Shown here: one piece after another, positions 58,501 through 64,000 of the stretch | Layout: each line of letters starts with the position of its first letter | How positions within the stretch are numbered: position 1 is the first letter of the stretch | Assembly (NCBI GenBank): GCA_027575765.1 | Contig: JANBPT010000027.1 | Location: forward strand, 1-64,000 | Direction: 5' to 3' | Length of the DNA stretch: 64,000 nucleotides | From: Tieghemiomyces parasiticus | Taxonomy: Eukaryota; Kickxellomycota; Dimargaritomycetes; Dimargaritales; Dimargaritaceae | Position numbers and translations under genes: made by a program | The notes under the pieces: model-generated | What the model was told of the DNA's origin: nothing | Databases searched by the model: none | The model's input: only the letters and a program-made list of their open reading frames with translations

Positions 58501-60850
58501 TTGCAGCTGCCCACCCTCTATTCAGAACCGCTACCCAGCATCCTTAACGATGTTCATTCTCATGATCACCGCTAAGCTTCACCTGTGTTGATCCTACGCC
58601 CATTTAATATACTATAAACTTATACTCTAACTTTACAAGACTCTGGTCGATCGGCCTACGTGCCACTTCTAAACCACACAATTAGCCGAGGAGGTATCGC
58701 CCAATGCTACCCTCCATCATAGAGCGGTGTCCGTGGGGTTCAAAAATAGAATTTACGGGGACCACGTGTGAAATACAGTTGCAAGCAGTGGCCAGGAATA
58801 AAATACAGCTGACGGATCGGCAGCAATATGCTCATGGCGGGAGCAAGTGGCACGTAATTGAACCCTCACATTACGTAGGGCCTCAGGGAACAATCGGGTT
58901 CGTTAGAGTTCAGGGAAGGGCGGGAATTGGTAAAGAAAACCGTTTTAGAACGTAAAAGCCCTTCCTACCAAACACACAATGGATGTGAAGCGTGATTACC
59001 ATCCATGCTCTGCCCGCGTTCTAGCGATATGTGGTAGCCCACGATTTCTCAAAGTCTGAGAGGATGAGGGACTTGCGGTAGGCGAAAGTAAATCTGGTGA
59101 ATGGAGAGAGTGTATAGGTGCGCTCGGCGATGTAAAGGGGTGTTAACCGAGTTCTCTATCACAAGGGGTGTAGAGATATATATACGTGCCCCTATTGCTG
59201 CGAAGGTTCTCAATGGAGTGATTATACACGACTTCTCCAGGGCTTTCTTTTCTACAGTTTTCTATCGGTCGTTCTAATATTCCAAGTTTCTCCAACTGAA
59301 ACCAACTCCATTCTTCCATAGTGATCCACATTGCGATGCCGCTATAGGGAGCTAGTGGGGATGGAGGTCGTAACGGGCTTTACTATGGTGCCACGATGCG
59401 AGCAATAAACAATGGTTAGGGTAGAGGCTAGCGTAAGGCGAGTACAAATGGCAAGAAGCGAGGGAGATAGAAAGAAGGTGTGGCAGCGGGAGCTGGGAGG
59501 AGGCCCTAGCGGACCAACCCCTATGGTCACCCCCTTATTCCCAACCATTGTGACTCACCGGTCACCCAGCCCGCCGAGCCTCAACAAGATTACAACACTC
59601 CTATGGGGACTTAGGAAGAGAGGCCGGGCGGCAGACCCGAAGCTCTCCCTCTCTCGTATTTTACTGTTTTCTTAATCCCCACTTTGATTTGTCTTCACGG
59701 TGTCCCGTGCCCTCTACTTGCAACCGTTTGGCCTTGTTGGCCCTTATTCATAGGCAGCTAGTCTTCAATAAAGAGCTCCGCCTAACACAAAGGCGTAAGG
59801 GGCGCGATAGGTGTGGAAGGGAAGGGGGAATAGGAGTGCTACATTGATATAAAATGAAAGGCGAGGTGGTTCAATGTCGAGCAGTTGCCGCCAACGGTTG
59901 CAGGGCGGATTCGGCAGGCGGTGGCTTGGAGAGTTTGCATATGGATGCGTTAGTTATGTAGCCTTACTTCTAGACGTCACAGTCGGGTCTAGTCACAACC
60001 CTTGGTGATCATCCCCAAAGCTAGTTTGTCGTAGGGGAAAACTACACTAGAGGAACTAAGGCTAATAACTAACAGGCAAAAGTCTAATAAACTGAAATGA
60101 CTACGAACAGTGGAATGTTAAGGATGAAAACTGGTGGCGTCGGATAAGCTATCGTTTATTGGGTAGCGACCCAGAGGGTCTTGTATACGAAAGGACGTCC
60201 TGCATCCTTCACCGCGGCTACGGTTTGGGTTAGGAGAGCCCAAGGACGATAGTGCAAGGCGGGACCAGCGCCAGAGCGAATATGAAGACAGCTGCGCGAC
60301 TGCCGGATCAAGAAGAAGAATATTGAGGAAAGTAGAGCCCTCAAAGGATAGAGGCAGGGACATCTGTCAAAGTTGAAGACGCCATCCGGTAGATCAGGAA
60401 AGTTGGCGTCGCTACAAAGGAATATTGTATGTGAGAATAGGCTAACGAAGATGAGAATAAGGTCGAGATGCTACAACCGATCGGATCTGTGGTTTAGGGC
60501 ACCACATAATTGACCAGAAATAACGGATTTTCAGCCACCTAACTCCACCAATATACCGCCTCCGCTTCTCCAGTATGCTTGGTCTAATCTGTAATTATTA
60601 GCTTCACTATCCTAAACGTACGTGCTCAGTTGGATGTTATGGTTTTAATATATCTAAGAGTGGTGACATTAATGATATTCTGTCTACTCTTTGGATCTCC
60701 TGTAGAATGTGCCACTCAAGCAGGGTTACGTTCATCAAATGATCCGGCCATCCATACGACTGTGACGGTCAGCATAGGAAATACTACCTTACCAGACCCA
60801 TATCTCTTATATTCTTTTTACTTAGTTATGTAGACGAGCGTTAGATTTAA
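55542..60850. other. gene-poor stretch with one repeat copy
   Basis: About 5.3 kb. It includes the upstream region of the Skt5-like gene and copy C of the repeat. Frames at 56885-57241, 57318-57524, 58704-58955 and 60630-60833 have no family motifs. The last begins with a hydrophobic segment like a signal peptide (LMIFCLLFGSPVECA) but is only 67 codons long. Their third positions are AT-richer than in the confident genes. Confidence 0.45.
60118..60492 (-). repeat. dispersed repeat, copy C
   Basis: Same blocks as copies A and B, on the minus strand: GATCCGATCGGTTGTAGC (about 60470-60490), ATTCCTTTGTAGCGACGCCA with AACTTTCC (60397-60423), GATAGTGCAAGGCGGGACCA (read on the plus strand, near 60250), and AATAAACGATAGCTTATC (about 60143-60160). 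Divergence from B is moderate by eye, and there are small indels. Confidence 0.75.
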
Positions 60851-63800
60851 CTAAAGGAACTCCACGTGCTGCTCCAAGTCCGACAGACGAGGGTATTTCA
60901 GAATATCAGATACCTTCAGCGACAGGCCATAGGATTTACAGCGTTCGGCAAATTGGATTGCAGAGAGGGAGTCACCGCCCAGCTCGAGTATGGATACGGA
61001 CGGCACCACCCAACTAGGTTCGACGTCTAGGGTTTCAATGAGAGCACGGCGTATGATGGTAAACGTCTCCGATGTATATGTATCGTCATCATCAATGAAT
61101 TTGGATGGGGTGGGAAGGGGCAGGCTCTCCAGGGTCTTGCGATCGGCCTTACCAACTAGTGTTAGGGGGATCTTGTCAAGGCCGACGAGATAGGTCGGTA
61201 CCATATACTGTGGAAGCCTGGTGGCGATCGATCTTTTAAGCTCAGCAGTATCGATAGTCGCGGGGGTAACATATGCCACCAAGTGCTGGCCCTTAATCAC
61301 GGCCACCGCGTTGGCCACACCGGGGAAGGTCTGGCACGAACTTTCAATTTCGCCCAACTCGATGCGGAACCCGCGCAGTTTGACCTGGAAGTCCTTGCGG
61401 CCCAATACCCGAATCTCGCCGTTGCTCAACCAACAGCCCAGATCACCAGTACGATACAGGTTACCTGAGCCCAGGGGATTGGGAACGAAGGCCTTCTCGG
61501 TCAGTTCAGGCTGCTTTAAGTAGCCCCGAGACAAGGCCACACCCCCGATACAAAGTTCTCCGGGCATACCAATGGGCACCGGTCGTAATTGCTCGTCGAG
61601 GATATGGCACTGGACATTGGCTAACGTCGAACCGACGGTAACCGCATCCCCTGGGCGAATAAGCTTATAGTGGCTAGCAATCGTTGCTTCACTGGGCCCG
61701 TAGATATTGTGCAAATTCCGGCCACTAGACCATTTCGCAGCCACATTAGGTGGTAGGGCCTCGCCCGCCGCAATGATGTGGCTAAGTTGGGGATAACACG
61801 ACGGATCTATAACAGCCAATACCGAGGGAACCAGGGTACATCCCGATCCTCGTGTCAGATCCTTAACCAACTCGCCATCCTGGAGAACCAAGGTCCCGCC
61901 AGCGTGGAAAGTAAAGAGAATTTCAGCGTGACTGGCATCAAAAGACAGACTAGCGATCTGAAGGAACCGACAACCGGATGGAAGGCGTACCCGCTCGCTC
62001 ATGGCGAGGACGAAGTTGGCCAGGGAGCGCTGATTGACTTGCACGCCCTTGGGCCGACCGGTGGTTCCCGACGTGAACACAATATAAGCTAATGAGTCGG
62101 GGCTATATTGATCAAGTAGGCGGTGCCGTTCCTGACCTGGATCCGCAGGAGTAAGCGCGTGGTCAGCAAAGACCAGTCTGCTGGTATCGATCCCGAGTTC
62201 GGCCGCCAGTTCGCTGGTGGTGGAGTTGGCAACGACCCATGGGTCGTCCAGGAGGTCCAGCATGTAGGCCAAGCGATCCACCGCATTCTCAGTGTCCATG
62301 GGCACGCATACCCCGCCGAGGAGGAGAACGGCGAGGTATCCGAAGATGAACTCTGGACAGCGAACGAACAGAAGTGCCACATGATGGCCAGGTCGAGCTC
62401 CTCGATCGCGCAGGATGGCAGTGATGGCGCAGGCCCGACGGTACACCTCGGCGTAGGTGAATTGTGTGGTGGCGGATTCTAGAGCGATGGCATCGGGCTG
62501 AGCCGCCAGGTGCTGGGTGAAAAATTGATGAGCTAGCCAGTCCTTCTGCGGGAAGTCGACAGCGGTGCCGGCAGACCAACGGGAAACGAGCGCTTTCTCA
62601 GACTGGGGTAGGCGCATCAACCCGTCTATTTCAGTGTCGTGGTGGGTGACGATGGTAAGGAGACAGTGGTCCATGAACTGGCTCATGAGCTGGACGTAGG
62701 AGGCTTGACAGTGGGCGGTCTGAAACTGGATATTGACACCGAGCCGGTCCGCATGGTCGGCAAACTGTAGAGCGTACGCGTACTCGGTTGTATTCTGGCT
62801 GGTCCGGACACCGTACTCGACTGTCGGATTGGCCACTGCCGGTCGGTACGCTTCAAAGTTGTCGTACACGAGAAGCGAGCTGAGGAGCTGGGCATCGGCT
62901 GGAATTTTGGCCCAGCGTAGAATGTCGACGAGGCTACACTGCTCGTAAGCCATGAGTGCACCGGAGGTCTGGTTGACCTGGTGCAAAAAGTCTACAAAAT
63001 AGCCGTGGGTTGGGAGCGACAGGCGGAGCGGTAGGGCATTGATACATAGGCCGACCATTCCTTCGATCCCCTCGACGGGCAGGTTACGACCTGAGGTGAG
63101 CACACCGAACGTGACCTCATCGTGGGACCCGGTGTACCGCGCTAGGGTCAGCGCCCACACGGCGCGGAGGAGCGAGTTGAGGGTAACTCCCACCGATTGA
63201 CAATAGCTGCGGATGGCGTCCAATGGGGGCGAGAACTGGTAGCCGATGGTACCGTGAGAGTGTTCGGAGCTGGCCAAGGCAACAGGGAATTGGACCGGAG
63301 GCTGAACTCGGACGCCATCGAGGTTGGTCTGCCAGTACTGGATCGCACTCGCCGGATCTCGCAAGCCGGCTTGCCCAAGGAAGCTGTGGTACTGGATGCG
63401 ATCCTGGTGCGGGGTCCCGTGGTAGGATTCCATCGTCTCGGCTAACACGATGCCCGTGGACCACGCATCGAGCAGAGCATGATGAACCGTAACACACAGC
63501 CGGTGGGAAGCCGTACCTACGCTGAACAGAGCGAGGCGAAGCAGCGGGCCAGCCAATGTGAAGCCGCGCTGACCGTCGGCCTCCTTAAACTTCTGTATAG
63601 CGGTATCCACGTCGTCGGAGACAATGGGTTGGTATGACCACTCGAAATCGCACCGATCCATGATTAATTGCAGGAATGGGTGATCCGAGAAAGCACCGGC
63701 CACGACGAATTTTGCTCGCAAGGCCTCATGGCGCAGCCCGATTTGTTCCCAGCTCCGACGGAACCGATCCACGTCGAGGGTGCCCTTGACCTCCACGACC

Positions 63801-64000
63801 GATTGAACCATGTAAGCTGTGGGATCCTTGAGCGTATTGATTAGAAAGTCAGACTGGGGGCCCGACACGGGCAGGATGTCTTGGATGTCGACGAGCTTAA
63901 CTCCGGCCATCTGTGCCGCAATCTCTTGAATGGTTGTAACCGATGTCGCATCCGGAGAGAGGAGCGAATAGGGCTGGTAGGGGAGGTCAGACTCCACCGT
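60851..64000 (-). CDS. non-ribosomal peptide synthetase, terminal C-A-T module (5' part outside window)
   Basis: Last module of a multi-domain NRPS; the frame is open at the window edge and has no ATG start there, so the protein continues beyond. Within the 1049 visible codons a linker (PYQPYSLLSP) is followed by a condensation domain (about 35-470) with VHHALLDAWS at 171-180, where the usual HHxxxDG has Ala instead of Gly. The adenylation domain (about 487-955) has YIVFTSGTTGRPKGV, SFDASHAEI, NIYGPSEATI, YRTGDLGCW, GRKDFQVKLRGFRIELGEIE and VGKADRK. The carrier domain (975-1048) has LELGGDSLSAIQ with Ser1010 as phosphopantetheine site. The gene stops right after the carrier domain, with no thioesterase or terminal condensation domain. 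By eye the pocket residues are D-A-A-T-I-A-I-I-A-K, which I cannot assign to a substrate. No introns in 3.1 kb. Confidence 0.95.
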   Translation of the reverse strand, partial: TVESDLPYQPYSLLSPDATSVTTIQEIAAQMAGVKLVDIQDILPVSGPQSDFLINTLKDPTAYMVQSVVEVKGTLDVDRFRRSWEQIGLRHEALRAKFVVAGAFSDHPFLQLIMDRCDFEWSYQPIVSDDVDTAIQKFKEADGQRGFTLAGPLLRLALFSVGTASHRLCVTVHHALLDAWSTGIVLAETMESYHGTPHQDRIQYHSFLGQAGLRDPASAIQYWQTNLDGVRVQPPVQFPVALASSEHSHGTIGYQFSPPLDAIRSYCQSVGVTLNSLLRAVWALTLARYTGSHDEVTFGVLTSGRNLPVEGIEGMVGLCINALPLRLSLPTHGYFVDFLHQVNQTSGALMAYEQCSLVDILRWAKIPADAQLLSSLLVYDNFEAYRPAVANPTVEYGVRTSQNTTEYAYALQFADHADRLGVNIQFQTAHCQASYVQLMSQFMDHCLLTIVTHHDTEIDGLMRLPQSEKALVSRWSAGTAVDFPQKDWLAHQFFTQHLAAQPDAIALESATTQFTYAEVYRRACAITAILRDRGARPGHHVALLFVRCPEFIFGYLAVLLLGGVCVPMDTENAVDRLAYMLDLLDDPWVVANSTTSELAAELGIDTSRLVFADHALTPADPGQERHRLLDQYSPDSLAYIVFTSGTTGRPKGVQVNQRSLANFVLAMSERVRLPSGCRFLQIASLSFDASHAEILFTFHAGGTLVLQDGELVKDLTRGSGCTLVPSVLAVIDPSCYPQLSHIIAAGEALPPNVAAKWSSGRNLHNIYGPSEATIASHYKLIRPGDAVTVGSTLANVQCHILDEQLRPVPIGMPGELCIGGVALSRGYLKQPELTEKAFVPNPLGSGNLYRTGDLGCWLSNGEIRVLGRKDFQVKLRGFRIELGEIESSCQTFPGVANAVAVIKGQHLVAYVTPATIDTAELKRSIATRLPQYMVPTYLVGLDKIPLTLVGKADRKTLESLPLPTPSKFIDDDDTYTSETFTIIRRALIETLDVEPSWVVPSVSILELGGDSLSAIQFAERCKSYGLSLKVSDILKYPRLSDLEQHVEFL

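Noticed and set aside
58704..58955. ATG-started frame of 83 codons with a CPWGSK motif
   Set aside because: The motif alone is too short to assign a family, the rest does not align with anything I know, and third positions are AT-rich.
60630..60833. 67-codon frame with a signal-peptide-like start
   Set aside because: Too short and unsupported; no cysteine pattern or family match.

Overview
The window looks like nuclear DNA of a fungus, probably one outside the Dikarya. It carries fungus-type genes (ATP synthase subunit h, an Skt5/Chs4-like chitin synthase activator with a CaaX end, FUR1-type uracil phosphoribosyltransferase). The genes have short GT-AG introns, usually 80-400 bases, and GC-rich third codon positions. 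Placement near Zoopagomycota/Kickxellomycotina (for example Dimargaritales) is a guess from the gene set and the presence of an NRPS; it is not proven here. No bacterial operons, rRNA, tRNA or CRISPR were recognised.

Layout: 1-7174 has no recognisable gene, only a (AG)n(TG)n microsatellite. 7175-9448 (-) is DBP9 with a small second exon that I placed by splice sites. 10106-10900 (+) is ATP14 in three exons, divergent from DBP9. 11656-12036 (+) is a small unknown protein. 15636-16680 (+) is ornithine decarboxylase antizyme, split by a +1 programmed frameshift at GTT-TGA-C. 17409-18842 (-) is a secreted class 3 lipase and 20525-21544 (-) an alpha/beta hydrolase. 24730-25720 is a dead mariner transposase. 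26681-27723 (-) is uracil phosphoribosyltransferase. 30204-33761 (+) is a TBC Rab-GAP, 34104-34612 (-) a DUF202 membrane protein, and 35386-37264 (+) a seven-exon CENP-O/Mcm21 kinetochore protein. 37649-39829 (-) is the AP-1/AP-2 beta subunit, 41073-44463 (+) SEC24 and 45017-47039 (-) an AVT/SLC36-type amino acid transporter. 53115-55541 (-) is the Skt5/Chs4-like protein. 60851-64000 (-) is the last C-A-T module of an NRPS that runs off the window.

The conserved genes sit in two dense stretches, 7-22 kb and 26-47 kb. These are separated by gene-poor tracts at 1-7 kb, 21.6-26.7 kb, 47-53 kb and 55.6-60.8 kb. The gene-poor tracts hold the mariner relic and three diverged copies of an undescribed repeat of about 400 bases (near 23.5, 51.3 and 60.3 kb). 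A membrane-traffic group (TBC Rab-GAP, adaptor beta, SEC24) lies close together, but nothing shows that these genes are co-regulated. The most interesting items are the antizyme recoding site with its conserved WC-V-DVP junction and ATG-free pyrimidine-rich leader, the NRPS end module with an altered condensation motif, and the new dispersed repeat.
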